This document shows, in pieces, positions 10,601 through 22,102 of a DNA stretch of 51,793 nt. A program made the position numbers and the translations under genes. Within the stretch, counting starts at the first letter, position 1; each line of letters opens with the position of its first letter. The notes beneath the pieces are model-generated. The model worked only from the letters and a program-made list of their open reading frames with translations, was not told the origin of the DNA and did not search any database. The stretch comes from Rhizaria sp. SCN 62-66. Its lineage: Eukaryota; Rhizaria, unplaced. The stretch is taken from NCBI GenBank assembly GCA_001724265.1, contig MEDY01000207.1, forward strand, positions 1 to 51,793, written 5' to 3'.

Positions 10601-12133
10601 TCGCTTGACTCGAGCTTGCGCAGCAAGTGCATCAGGAGGATGTTCTCCGCGTCGAACGCGAGCAGCGCGCCATGGCGGAAGGCGCTGGCCTTGGTCTTGA
10701 AGTCGTGTGGCCATACCATGCCCTTAGGCGGGCGGATAAATGTCACCGTCTCCTTAGCCGCCTCGTCGAGGGTCTTGTTGTCGATGTTGACGCTGTTGTG
10801 GAAGCGCAGCGTCGCAGCCACAATCTCGTGCGTGTTGCTGTTGGGCACCAGCAGCGTCTTGAGCGACAGCGACGCGACCGACAGGTTCGGGCTCGGCAAG
10901 TCGATGCTCACGCTGCCCGCGGCGCCGGAGCTGCTGCCGGCAACAGCGTTGTTGTTGGCGTCGAGCACGGGCGCCTTAAAGAGCGTGACGTCGAACTGCG
11001 ACTCGACCTCGAACTCGAGCTCGCACCACGACACGTGGTTCTTGCGCTGCACGGCAACGGCGTTCTTGATGCTCAGCCACGAGGGACCCTTGAGGCCCTG
11101 GGACATGAGCACGAGCTCGGCCTTGCTGGCGCGGGTGCCGAACACGTGGCTGAACGTCTTGCCCTAAGATTGGAGAACAAGAAGAAAAAAAGATAACAAA
11201 TTGAGATAAGTATTCGCAGTGAGCGTACGCAATAATGACGAAATATGAACGGAGATGTGAGTAAAATAGAACTTATTAGTCCTCCATAGTACGTACCTGC
11301 ATCTCGCGGGGCAGCGGCTCGTACTCGGTCGAATAGAGCACGTGCAGGTACTCCGCGCTAGCGGGGATGATGTTCACGCCATCGAGCAGCGACGCGCGCT
11401 CAGGCGGGATCTCTCCTGGCGCAATGCTGGCAATGACGCCGTCCTCCTCGTCGTCGTCGTCGTCGCTGGGAACTGTCGCCTGCTTGCTCTCGTCGCCGTC
11501 CGCAGCGGCGGCCTTGGCCGCGGCCTTGGCGGCCTTGGCCTTGGCCTTGGCGCTGGCCTTGGCCTTGGCCGCGGCGGCGAGCGTCTCGTCCTCGGACATG
11601 AGCATCTTGCGCCCGAAGCAGTACTTCATCGTCACTGGCTTGGCCTCAATCTCGCTGACGCCGCGGCTCTGCATGAGAGTCTTGACTTCCATGAACACGT
11701 CGCCCGACGTCACCGCGTGTGAGGTCGTGGACTTGGGGTCAGTGGCGCTCGCGAGCTTGAGCCTGCGGGGCAGGATGTGAAGAGAGCGCTTGACGTTCTT
11801 GATCACGACGCAGCAGCTCGCGGTCTTGACCGTCGCCATGTCGACCTTATAGGGCGCGGCGTCCTTGCGCTGGCCCGCGGCGCGAGCAGCGGCGACGAGC
11901 TCGAGGTACGTGTCGCGGGTCATGGCTCGGCCAAACATATACACGTGGCTCGCAGCGGGGTTGACGCCGACGCTAGAGCCGAAGCCGTCGCGCAGCGAGC
12001 GCGCCGTCTCGGTCGACATGGGCTGTGCGTCACCCTCGTACATGTCGTACCAGAAAACGATCAAGTCGTTCAGGTCCGACGCCGCGAGGGCGCCGACAAG
12101 GGAGGCGTCCACAACCGCAGAGTCGGAGGACAT
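7678..12133 (-). CDS. POLA1: DNA polymerase alpha catalytic subunit
   Basis: Family B replicative polymerase that extends primase RNA primers in the nucleus. Two exons, 12133-11297 and 11163-7678, joined across a GTACGT...TTAG intron, give about 1440 residues. Exon 1 ends in the conserved YLHVLYSTEYEPLPREMQ region and exon 2 opens with KTFSHVFGT, as in other alpha subunits. The degenerate exonuclease-like domain is followed by DFNSLYPSI (near residue 716), the segment KLVANSMYGCLGF and the catalytic YGDTDSI (near 851), then LLLKKKKYAAL. The C-terminal CysA site is present (CPVC near 1191, CPTPGC near 1281). The CysB site is not: the aligned region, about residues 1314-1356, has no cysteines. 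The protein also starts close to the first conserved block, lacking the roughly 330-residue N-terminal region of human POLA1. An Ala-Lys-rich insert interrupts exon 1. Confidence 0.96.
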
Positions 12134-12796
12134 CGCGCAGAAGAGAGCTTGGTGAAGGACTGATGCAGGGGGGTCGGGGGCGCGAGGCGCTGGGATCGTT
12201 GGTGGGCGGAGGAAAGGGACTGTTGGGAAAGGGTAGAAATCACATGTACAGATTGTTTCTTAAGAAATAATTACAAAATACAATATACAATTCACTAAAA
12301 TATCCCGATCTATTGCTATAAATCAATTTAAACGAGTGTGGACGGCGTACATACTGCTTGAGCACTCCCACAACAAGAGGCGCCAAAAGGCTTGAGGCGC
12401 CAACCGAAGTTGAGGTTCAGACTCTAGGAGACCGTGAGCAGAGGTTGGTCTGTCGGCATGGTGCGGTGTAGTGCGGAACAACCTAGTGCGTGTTACCAAT
12501 GAACACAAGCATTGCGTTGGTTATCAATAGAATGTTTTGTGTGTTGTCTTTCCTTGTCTTATTTTGTTGCGCCTCAGCCCTGTGTCCTCCTTTCTCTCTA
12601 GACCACGAAAGTGAGAGGACTGGGACGTTCGTGGTGGCGCAACTTCAGACCCGATATGTTAGGTTTACCAGACACAACACCATCGTATGAGCATGCGCGT
12701 TTCTCGAACTACATATACTCTAAAATAACAATATTAAACTGCAACTCACCAAACCGCTGTCTTGTTGCTGTATTGTCCCGTCTTCAGAAAGCAACA
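12134..12796. promoter_or_regulatory. Shared upstream region of POLA1 and glutamyl-tRNA synthetase
   Basis: Divergent spacer of 663 bases. The part nearest POLA1 is G-rich on the plus strand (12160-12235); the rest is AT-rich. It carries two E2F-like sites at 12379-12403. No RNA gene was recognised. An additional upstream POLA1 exon cannot be excluded here but none is evident. Confidence 0.45.
12379..12403 (-). promoter_or_regulatory. Pair of E2F-like sites upstream of POLA1
   Basis: Read on the minus strand, TTTTGGCGCC (12388-12379) matches the E2F/DP consensus TTTSSCGC. A second, weaker copy TTGGCGCC lies at 12403-12396, in the same orientation. They sit about 245-270 bases before the POLA1 start. 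POLA1 is a classic E2F target in animals and plants, so the position is meaningful, but binding is inferred. Confidence 0.5.
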
Positions 12797-14977
12797 ATGT
12801 CCGAGCACAAGGTTGTCGTCGCGACCATCCGCGACTCGCTCTCCACGCTCGTGGCCCTCGAGGTCGCGGTCGCGGCCGGCGTCTCCGCCTCCGTCACTGA
12901 GAGCACCCCGGCCTCCGCCCATGTCGAGACCGTGACCGCCCTGTACGCCGCCGCTGCCGCTGGTTCCGCCGGCAACGCCGCGCTGTCCCTGTCCCCCGCC
13001 GGCGTCCCCGCCGCCGAGGCGTCGTACTTCGCCGCCCTCGCGCTCACGCACCTCATCCCCGCGGGCCGCGTGCTCGACATCCTCGCCGCGCTCAACACGC
13101 ACCTGGAGCTCCGCACCGCGCTGGCCGGCGCCGTCTTCACGGGCCTCGACATCGCCGTCGCCTCCGCCATCCTCACCAACAAGCGCGCCGCCACCGCCGT
13201 CACCGGCGCCGCCGCGGGCGCGACCTACACCAACGTCGTCCGCTGGATCGCTGCGCTCACTGCCCCCGCGACCGCGGCGTGCAGCAACGCCGTCGTGGCC
13301 ATCTCCCGCAAGGCCTTCGCGGCCGCCAACGCGGCGATCGAGGCCAACAACGCGGCCCGCCGCACGGTGCGCGCGCAGCTTTCGGCGCAGGGCTCGTTCG
13401 AGGTCGACCTGCCCGGCGCCGTCGAGGGCAAGGTGGTGACGCGCTTCCCCCCGGAGCCGTCCGGGTACCTGCACATCGGCCACGTCAAGGCGCTGATCCT
13501 GAACCACTACTTCGCGGAGAAGTTCAAGGGCAAGATGCTGCTGCGCTTCGACGACACCAACCCCAGCAAGGAGAAGGACGAGTTCGTGGACAACATCATG
13601 AAGGACCTGCGCACGCTCGGCGTCACCTGGGAGGGCCCCACGTACACGTCCGACCTCATGGAGACCTTCTACGACTACGGCCGCAAGATGATCAAGGAGA
13701 ACACCGCGTACGCCGACAACACTCCCGTGGATAAGATGCGCGAGGAGCGCGCCGAGGGCATCGAGTCCGAGTGCTGCAAGACGCTGAAGCCCGAGCAGAG
13801 CCTCGAGATCTTCGAGCGCATGATCAAGGGCGAGGAGTCCGCTGCGCCGTACGTGATCCGCGCGCGCATGAGCATGGCCGACCCCGTGGGGTGCATGCGT
13901 GACCCGACGCTGTTCCGCACCAACACGACGCCGCACCACCGCCAGGGCACCAAGTACACGTGCTACCCCACCTACGACTTCGCGTGCCCCATCATCGACT
14001 CGCTCGAGGGCGTGACGCACACGCTCCGCACCAACGAGTACCACGACCGCAACGCGCAGTACTTCTGGATCTGCGACGCCTGCGGCATCCGCCGCCCCGC
14101 CATCTGGGACTTCTCCCGTCTTAACTTCCAGTATACGCTGCTGTCGAAGCGCAAGCTGCAGAGCTTCGTGGACCGCGGGCTCGTCGAGGGCTGGTTCGAC
14201 CCCCGTTTCCCCACGCTGCAGGGCATCCTGCGCCGTGGCTTGCTGGTTGAGACGCTCAAGGAGTTCATGATCTCCCAGGGCGCGTCCAAGAACATCAACC
14301 TGATGGAGTGGGAGAAGCTCTGGTCGCTCAACAAAGCCAAGCTCGAGCCCGTGGCGCCGCGCTACAACGCCGTCGACGCCGACACCAAGGTGCGCTTCGA
14401 GCTGAGCGACGTCGCCGCACCCGAGGACGTTGAGACCCCTCTGCACGCCAAGAACCCCGCCGTGGGCGTCAAGAACGTGGTCAAGTCGCCTGTCGTCCTG
14501 ATCGAGGGCAGCGACGCCGCCGTGCTGTCGGTCGGCGAGGAGGTCACGCTGCTATCGTGGGGCAACGCCATCGTCGAGGAGATCGTCAAGGACGCCGCGG
14601 GCAAGATCGTCGCGCTTAAGGGCAAGACCAACGTCGCCGGCAACGTCCGTTCGACCAAGGTCAAGGCGCATTGGGTGGGCTTCCGCGACGAGGCCGAGCT
14701 GGTCCCGCTGAGCCTGGTCGAGTACGGCCACCTCATCAACGTCACCAAGCTCGAGGAGGACCAGTCCGTCGACGACGTCATCAACCACAACTCGAAGCGC
14801 GTCACGGCCGCGCTCGGCGAGGCCGCGCTTAAGGGCCTCAAGGAGAACGACATCATCCAGCTCCAGCGCAAGGGCTTCTACCGCGTCGACCGCGCGCCCA
14901 CGGCGGAGAACCCCAACCAGGAGTACGTCCTCATCCTCATCCCTGACGGCAAGAGCGGCTCCATCAAGACCTGCTAA
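12797..14977 (+). CDS. Cytosolic glutamyl-tRNA synthetase
   Basis: Class I synthetase charging tRNA-Glu in the cytosol. Intronless, 726 residues. Residues 1 to about 190 are an Ala-rich, GST-like domain of the kind that docks eukaryotic synthetases to multi-synthetase partners. The catalytic core begins VVTRFPPEPSGYLHIGH (HIGH motif near residue 225), with RFDDTNPSKEK after it and the KMSKS-equivalent LSKRKL near 448. The beta-barrel anticodon-binding region follows. The choice of Glu over Gln rests on segments such as YDFACPIIDSLEGVTH and LRTNEYHDR, which follow the GluRS/EPRS pattern. I start at the ATG at 12797, in the context CAACAATGTC; the frame is open upstream but that sequence is AT-rich and unlike the protein. 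It is a free-standing enzyme with no ProRS fusion visible. Confidence 0.95.
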   Translation: MSEHKVVVATIRDSLSTLVALEVAVAAGVSASVTESTPASAHVETVTALYAAAAAGSAGNAALSLSPAGVPAAEASYFAALALTHLIPAGRVLDILAALNTHLELRTALAGAVFTGLDIAVASAILTNKRAATAVTGAAAGATYTNVVRWIAALTAPATAACSNAVVAISRKAFAAANAAIEANNAARRTVRAQLSAQGSFEVDLPGAVEGKVVTRFPPEPSGYLHIGHVKALILNHYFAEKFKGKMLLRFDDTNPSKEKDEFVDNIMKDLRTLGVTWEGPTYTSDLMETFYDYGRKMIKENTAYADNTPVDKMREERAEGIESECCKTLKPEQSLEIFERMIKGEESAAPYVIRARMSMADPVGCMRDPTLFRTNTTPHHRQGTKYTCYPTYDFACPIIDSLEGVTHTLRTNEYHDRNAQYFWICDACGIRRPAIWDFSRLNFQYTLLSKRKLQSFVDRGLVEGWFDPRFPTLQGILRRGLLVETLKEFMISQGASKNINLMEWEKLWSLNKAKLEPVAPRYNAVDADTKVRFELSDVAAPEDVETPLHAKNPAVGVKNVVKSPVVLIEGSDAAVLSVGEEVTLLSWGNAIVEEIVKDAAGKIVALKGKTNVAGNVRSTKVKAHWVGFRDEAELVPLSLVEYGHLINVTKLEEDQSVDDVINHNSKRVTAALGEAALKGLKENDIIQLQRKGFYRVDRAPTAENPNQEYVLILIPDGKSGSIKTC

Positions 14978-15298
14978 GTGGCAGTTGTGCTGTGCGCTGA
15001 TGCGTCAACATTAACAAGGGCGTGAGCTCTCGTTGTGAAGCGATATATGAAACAAAACTTCTTAATTTGAATACATTGCTGCTTTCTTTACTCTGTCATC
15101 ATTGGATTTCACTCCTCAACTGTTATGTTTATGATTCAAGAGAGACCTTTATAAGTCGCAAATTGCGTTTGTGGTTGTGGAATGAAAAAAAGTAGTACGG
15201 CTGGGCGTGGGTGAAGAAGATATTTTCAGTTGAGTGTAGCGTGAGCCAGCATCCGTGTGGACGAGTTTAGCCGAGCTAAATAAGTACTACGTGTTAGC
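14978..15298. other. Spacer between GluRS and methyltransferase-like gene
   Basis: About 320 bases, AT-rich in its first half. It would hold the GluRS 3' end and the upstream region of the next gene. No gene or RNA recognised. Confidence 0.45.
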
Positions 15299-17712
15299 AT
15301 GAAGCTGTCTTTCTTTTTACTCTGCGCCCTGGCTGCGCTGAGTCTCGGTGTGATCGTAACTGCAACATCTCTGAAGGAGGCTGCTGCTGCCTCCAGCGCT
15401 GCAAACGCCGCCCGCGTCAAGCAGCAACAGGAGCAACAGCAGCAGCAACCGGACTCGACTTTCTCTGTTAACGCCGACCTTCTCTTTAAGCGCGACCAGC
15501 ACACAGCGTTCCACACCGCGACGGCGCACCGCGACTTCGCCACCCACGCCGAGTTCCTGACGCAGCAGACGGTGCTCTTCTGGCCGCAGCTCGCCGCGCG
15601 CATCGACGCGCACCTCGCCGCCAAGTCGATCCGCGTCGCGCCCGCGCCCTCCGCGGCAAGCAAGCTTGGCGCGACGGGCGTCGCGGGCGTGGAGCCGTTC
15701 ACGTTCGTGGACCTGGGCAGCGGGCCCTGCGCGCTGGGCGCGCTCGTGCTGCAGCGGTACCCCGCACAGGCCACCGTGCAGTGCGTCGACGTCGACCACA
15801 ACCTGCTGCTCAAAGGCGAGCAGCGCTTCCTCCCGTACGCCAACACGCTTGGCGCGGCCGGCGATGTGAGCAGCAAGCAGCGGCTCAACTTCGTGCACGC
15901 CTCGGCCAACAGTACGGGGCTGGACCAGGGCTCGGCGGATATTGTCGTCGCTCAGTTCCTCATCCAGGTACGCAACCACTCGATGAAGCATCAATATAGC
16001 AAGACAACGGGCACACATTCACATATCTTATGCACGCTTTTGAAACTACTTTTTTTTTCTCACTCACAACTGTGCACTTGTGTCTATATATTCACATCTC
16101 TACCATCCTCTTGCCTCCTCCCTTGCGTCTCGCAGCATGTCTACAACCCGCGGTCGGTGGTCGCTGAGGTGACCCGCATTCTCGCTCCTGGCGGCGCATT
16201 CTTTGTCCTCGACTCTGACTAGCACTTGGCCGACGCAGTCCACCCGTCGCCGCCTTCTCTGCAATATGGACAGCAGCTCCATGCTGTGCGCGCAAGGTTC
16301 GTCACCCAATCGTTCACAAAAGCGGAGATATCTCTTTCAGATCGTTTATTATGTCGTCACAACGCGTGTCTCAGCTTAGTAATACCGTGTATTATAGTTT
16401 GGTTGTTAATGTATTCGATCTTATGCTTCGAATCTATTGTTCTCCTTCGCATTTTTGTTCTGTCACCAACAGGCAGCACTTCGCCCAGATCGGTTCCGCC
16501 TCCCTGCTTCCCTGGCTGGGCTCCCTCTGCAAGCACCAGGGCCTTCTCTCCCAGTTCTTCACCCCGGTTACCACCACCAGCGATGACGCCCCCAGTGCGG
16601 CGCTGCAGCAGCTCTGGGACACTGCCCTCCCGCACCAGCAGCTCATCCTCCCGCTCTCCGCCGCCTCCGCAGACTCTGTCGCCGGCGATGGCGACAGCGG
16701 ACTCGCAGACGCGGAGGCCGTGAGCGCGCGCGACCGCTGGCGCGGGCGCTTCCTGACGCTGCTGCACCCGCAGCAGTACTGGGCGCTGACGCGCGAGGGT
16801 GCGGTGAGCCGCGAGGAGCTGCTGCAGGCCATCAAGGTGTACGAGGACTGGGGCCGCAGCGAAGCCGTCGCCGACGAGTTTATCATGCAGTCGTTCGCGC
16901 TCCTGTGGTCCTTCACGAAGCCCGCCGTGGTGGCAAACCGCGCCGCCGCCGCGCGCGAGGAGATCGACGACGACGGCGGCTACCTGCCGGGGTTGGGCGC
17001 GCTCCTTGACTTCGAGCAGAGCATCGAGGAGGGCCGGCTGCGCCAGGAAGCGGCCGACGCGGCCGACGCCGACTCGGCCGACGATCTGTGGGCTGCGCTC
17101 GACCTCCTCAAGTCGCGCGGTAAGGACGGCGACGGCGGCGAGGGCGCGGAGGGCGACAAGGAAGGCGACATGCTCGCCGCGCTGCTCGCGATGATCGGCA
17201 ACGACGGCGTGCTGACCCCGCTCACCGCCAATGCCAACAAGGCGGACAAAGCAAATGGCGACGGCGACGTCAATACTGCGGCCGAGCGGTCGAACGCGGA
17301 GGCCAGCGCCAGCGGCGCTGCTGCTAGTGGCAGCACTCCGGCCCCTGCGAACGTTGAGGAGTTCAAGAAGCGCGTCCTCGACGGGGTTGACGCCATCGAG
17401 GCGCTGACATCGGCCGGAAAGCCTGTTTCGCTCACTGGCGCGCCCACAGGCGCGACCGGCGACGCGGGCAGTACGAAGCCTCGTGCGAAGCGTGCTGCTC
17501 CCGGTGCGATTGGGAGCAGTCGCGGTCGGCTCACTGACGGTGCTGTAGACGCGATGGCGTCGCTCAGCCGGAAGGCCGCTGCGTCGGACGCCGATTTCGA
17601 TGTCGATCTTGATATCGATCTCGGTGACATCTCCGGCGATGATGACGATGACCATGGAGACTATGGTTTTGACAACGATGATGACAGCCACAAGGTCAAG
17701 GATGAGCTGTGA
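15299..17712 (+). CDS. SAM-dependent methyltransferase-like protein with signal peptide; in-frame TAG
   Basis: Three exons by splice signals: 15299-15967, 16136-16296, 16473-17712 (donors GTACGC and GTTCGT). The predicted 690-codon frame starts with a hydrophobic signal or anchor (residues 1 to about 23), then a short Gln-rich stretch, then a class I methyltransferase fold: FVDLGSGPCALGA (motif I), VQCVDVDHN, the segment SADIVVAQFLIQ, and ILAPGGAFFVLDSD. The next codon is TAG (16220-16222), yet the same frame continues as a plausible protein through exon 2 and joins exon 3 with QHFAQIGSASLLPWLGSL. The C-terminal half is acidic, with runs of Asp. Many relatives have Asp-Trp here, so TGG to TAG is the simplest change. 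It may be a nonsense allele, a sequencing error, readthrough or a reassigned codon. If TAG stops translation, the product is 251 residues. Substrate unknown. Confidence 0.65.
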
Positions 17713-17981
17713 AAGGGGGGTACATGATGCGTTATGCTCACAAAAATAAGTCACATGAATAAGATTCTCTGGCTGATGGTCAGTCAGACTTTTCACTGGT
17801 CACACTTCGCACTAATCACAAACAGCGTAGTACAATGTAATACAGACGCAGTATTATCAGACAAAACAAAATCTGTGTATACCAAAAATGCCAGAGCAAT
17901 CGTGAAAACGAGGACTACATATAAACGTTTACAGAAACAAATTCAACCTCTCATGCGAATGTGCAAACAATCTCACACCGC
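17713..17981. other. Convergent 3' spacer
   Basis: AT-rich spacer between the methyltransferase-like gene and PCIF1, which end tail to tail. No gene seen. Confidence 0.45.
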
Positions 17982-20900
17982 TTACATCTCGAACGCCAGC
18001 GCGAGGCGCATCATCTTCTCCCTGGTCACGCCCCAAACGGCCGCGCCGGCGTTGTTCTGAAGCACGAACACGGCGGTGTCGTGGCGCGCCGCGTGCACGA
18101 GCGTCGCGGCCGTCTTAGCGTGCTGCAGCCCGTCGTAGTAGGCGTGCTTGCGGGCCGGGATACGCAGCTTGGACCGCAGGAACGGCGACGACGACAGGTG
18201 CTGCCACGCCGGTGAGTGATCGTGTGCGGGCATCACGAACACGAAGGACAGCGGGCCGGGGGACGTCGCGGCGGCCACGGCGGCGGACGCGGCCGCGGTC
18301 GCAGCGGCGGCAGCGGTCTCCTCGGGCGCGGCGGCCGCGAGGCGCTTCTTGGTCAGCGCGACCGGCACGGGGGCGCCTGCGGCAGCGGAGAGGAGCTCCT
18401 CGCAGTGGGCCGCCGCGGCGTACATGTGGTAGTCGTCGAACGGGGGGTTGACTTGGTACGAACCAGACCGCGGCGCAAACTAAATCGAATAAAAACGATA
18501 TAAGAAGGACATTTAAGAATAGACTTCGTGAGGAAAGTGTGATCATATTGTTTTGCGTTATGAGTTGGTGTTTGCCATAAGGAATATCCTTGAATTGAGA
18601 TATATTGAAGCCAAAGTGATTGTTCAACGTACGCGGAAGAAGGAGCCCAGAGAGCCGAAGGGCGCGTCAGTGTCGGGGAACGCGGAGCAATAGCGCGCAA
18701 AGCGGCAGTTGAATGGACTCGCAAATGCTTCCGTAGTGACGCCAAAGTCCTCCTTGAGTGCATCGAAGACCTGGTACGGCAGCGCGGCCTGGTTACCGCC
18801 ACCGGTACTTGTGCCGCCCTGTGAAGAGAAAGAAAGACATAAAATAACACATAAAACAGCAATGTGAGCTATAACTAACTAAAAAAGCAATAAAGATCGT
18901 GTTATATCTTAATTAAATATGCAAACGCCGGAATGTACTTATTTCGTGTTGTTCATACCTGGAGCGACTTGTAGCGGAGCGCGGCGGCGAGCAGGCACTG
19001 CGCGAACTGGTGCGGGAACGGCAGGTGCACGGGCTGCGCCGAGCCGACCTTCCAGCCACCGGAGGGCATCCCGCCCACGGTCTCCGCCGCGGCCGCCGCG
19101 CCGGGGGCCGGGAGTGGGAGGTCGAAGCTGAGCTCCTCGCCGCGCGCCATGGCACCCAGCAGTTGCCGGGTGCTCGACGCTGCCGGCAGCGCGGCCAACA
19201 CCGACGACACGGCCGCGCTGTTGGCGCTCACGCCCGCGCCGCTCGCCGTCGCGTTGCCCGCGGTCGCGCCGTTGAGCGCGGCGGTCACCGCGGCGATGTG
19301 CTTCGACTTGAAGTACAGGTCCTTGGAGGTCTCGAGCGACGCTGGCGCCGGCACCGCGCCCGACGCGGTCTCGCTGGCGACGCCGTAGAAGAGCCAGAAG
19401 AGCTTGATGAAGTGGAAGAGCGTGAGGTCGACCACGAGCGGCGACGGGCGCTGGCCCGCGAAGGGTCCCGGTGGCGGGGGAATGGCGGTGCCCGCGCTTG
19501 CGGCGGCCACGGCGGCGGCCGCCAGCGCCTGGGCAGAGCGCGCCGGGGCGGCCTGCGCGCCCGGGGAGTTGGCCAGGCAGACGCGGATGCGCTTGTGCAG
19601 CAGGGCCTGGGCCAGGAGCGGCCACTTGGACTCCTCTGCGGTGGGCTCAGAGGCCCAGTACTCAAGGACCTACAAACGATGTAGTAGCACAAATGCCATA
19701 GAAACGTAAGATGTACTGAAACAATAACACTGAAATTTCAAAAACAGTCGGGAACATGGGTGTATAATATGCTGAAAGATGCACGTACCGCTACATCACC
19801 GTTGGAAGTGACGAAGGAGCCACCAGTCTTAGAAGCCTCAATAGCAGACGCAGTCCTGCAAGGGTTCCGAGTGACAAAAACAAACAGGTGAAAAATATGT
19901 TAGAAAAGAATGCATGAAGTAAGATGGGGTGAAATCAACGAAGAATCGAGCAATTATTGTTGTGAGCGCGAGTGTGTTTAGTGTCTTGAGTGCGTACCTG
20001 CTCGAAAGCACGCGGCAGACCTCTGCGGCCTCCTGCGGGGTCGCGCCGGCGGCCACGAGCCGGGTGCCAAGCCCGACGTCCGTGGCGACGGCCTCGGTGG
20101 CCGGCAGCAGCGGGTCCGACAGCGCCAGCGAGGGCTGCGTCAGCGGCGCGATGCCAATCGTCGCGCCCGCGGCGGCCATTGCGGCGGCGTTCCGGAGCTT
20201 CTCCTTGGGGTCGCTCGCCTTGGCGGGGACGAGCGCGGCGCCCGCCGTGGCAAGCGCAAACGAGCGCGTCTTGCGCCGCTCCGGGTCCGGCATGCCGCCG
20301 TTGGCGCCGAGCGCGATGGCCCGCCCGTCGCCTTCCACGTCTTCGTCGAACTCGTTCACGCTCTCAACCGCAGCAGCAGAGTCGTCGTCGTCGTCGTCGC
20401 CGTCAGCCCGGGGCGCGGTCTCGGTGACCGTGAGCGCCTTGGCGACGGCGGCGCCCGCGGTCGTGGCGGCGGCCTTGGCGCGGAGCGTCAGGAGCCAGTT
20501 CTCAAACTCGTTGTAGGCGTTGCGGCGGATGAAGCTGTCGGTCTTTTTGCGGAACACCTTGTACAGCTCGTGCACGCCGTTGGCGCGGGCGAGCTCCGAG
20601 AGCACGAGCGCGCGCGGCCCGTTGGCCCATGGCGCCAGCGCGCCGCGCACGCCGCCCGCGGAGGTGAGCACGTCCGAGCTGGGGTCGCGGACCCCGTAGC
20701 CGGCGGCCGAGGACGAGGACGTGGCCGTGGAGGCGGCGCCCGCGGCAGAGGGCACGAAGCGGGCCCAGGGGCCGTGCGTCTCGGCGTGGGTGCGCGCCGA
20801 CTGCTCGCAAACACAGACGCAGACATAGACAAGGATGCAGATGCAGAGACAGAAAGAATAAACAAAGATAATGAGTGATGTGAGTAGAACGGAGATGCTT

Positions 20901-22102
20901 GACAAATTGATTGTGGTGAAATTGCCATTTTGAGAGCGATTTGTTTTGTTTGTGTGCTCACTCAGAGTTTGTTCAACATTTGAGACATCTCGCCGCGGGA
21001 CTGTGCCCGCGGGATTCCCGAATAAAAACTGTCATCACGAGCACGATATTCAAACCACACCGAATATCGTCATTAAATCAACATAATGCAGATCAATGTG
21101 CGCGTTATGCGATGCAAGAATATCCGTCACGCTGCGTACCTGTGCAGGGGTCGTCGCATTGCTCGACGACGACGCAGCCTTGCTCTTACTGCTGTTGTCC
21201 GACGAGCTCGCGACGGCGGTGGCCGGCGCAACGCCGAGCGACGCGAGGATGCTCGACACGGCGGCTGACTTGACCGACGTGCCGCCGGTGCCGCCCGCCG
21301 CGGCCCCGGTGCCCGCGGTGGCGCTGCTGGCGGCCGCGGAGACCGTAGGCGCGAGCTCGGAGGCGCGGAGCAGCGCGGTGGCGGTAGGCGCGGGCACGGG
21401 CAGCGGCCGCATGAGCGCCAGCGCGGCGTCCAGCAGCACGGCCGCGGGCACGCGCCGGTGCGAGCTCGTGGGCGCGGACGCGGGCGCGGGCGCAGCGCCG
21501 CTGGCCTCGTCGTCTTCCTCCTGCTCCTCATGCTCCTGCTCTTGCTCCAACTCTTGCTCCTGGGCGTGAGCGTGCTCGACACCGTCATCTTCGTCGTCGT
21601 CATCAGTACTCGCAGCAGCGGCGTCGGCAGCAGCAGCAGCTGCTGCGGCGGCGGCAGCGAGGGCCTTCTTCTTCTTCTTGGTCAGCGCAAGGGTGCTGCC
21701 GTTCGAGTCCGTGGCGCTGGGAGCTGAACTTGTGCTGGGGTAGTAATAGTTGTCGAAATCGTCGCTGGCGTCGTGTTGTGTCTTGGCCTTCTTCACCTTA
21801 GCCGCAACCATCTCAGTAGCGTCGCTTGCAGGGGCAGCAACAGTCTTAGCAGACGCAGCAGGTGCAGCGGCGACGGGGGCGGCGGGGCGAGGCTTTTTGT
21901 TCTGGAACGATGCCGTCACGGTAGACGACGCAGAAACAGACGAATCCTTCTTCGCGGCAATTCTCGCGTTCTTCCCGGATGCATCACTGCCAGAAGAATG
22001 CTTTTGCGCGGTTTTATTCTGTGAGTGAGCATGTGCAGAGGCATGACGGACCGGGGAAGAGTCGCCCGCACGAGCGCCGGAGGCCGCTGGGCGCTTCGGC
22101 AT
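17982..22102 (-). CDS. PCIF1: PCIF1-like mRNA cap adenosine-N6 methyltransferase (CAPAM)
   Basis: The PCIF1 family makes N6,2'-O-dimethyladenosine at the first nucleotide after the mRNA cap. Six exons on the minus strand: 22102-21140, 20800-19998, 19855-19789, 19669-18959, 18818-18633, 18479-17982, giving about 1075 residues; all phases agree. Exon 5 carries LPYQVFDALKEDFGV, then ASPFNCRFARYCSAFPDTD, and exon 6 opens FAPRSGSYQVNPPF, so the NPPF catalytic motif is at residues 921-924. The helical domain matches in VHELYKVFRKKTDSF. The N-terminal 320 residues are Ala/Ser/Lys/Glu-rich and contain no WW domain, the module by which human PCIF1 (704 residues) binds phosphorylated RNA polymerase II. 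Acidic and Ala-rich inserts explain the extra length. It is divergent with a cyclin gene. The family call is firm; activity is inferred from NPPF. Confidence 0.92.

Noticed and set aside
8758-10608. 616-codon open frame on the plus strand opposite POLA1
   Set aside because: Antisense shadow of a GC-rich gene: Arg/Val/Glu/His-rich composition, no motif, and POLA1 is certain on the other strand. The same holds for long antisense frames over GluRS (12746-14446), the receptor gene (43221-44945), the desaturase (808-1950) and WDR75.
16205-16222. An 18-base mini-intron (GT...TAG) that would remove the in-frame TAG and keep phase
   Set aside because: It would delete the conserved VLDSD end of a methyltransferase strand, and it is far shorter than the other introns here (119-339 bases).
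16351-17712. A separate gene starting within the second methyltransferase intron
   Set aside because: The start lies in AT-rich intron sequence; the GC-rich coding character begins exactly at the 16473 acceptor and phase matches exon 2.
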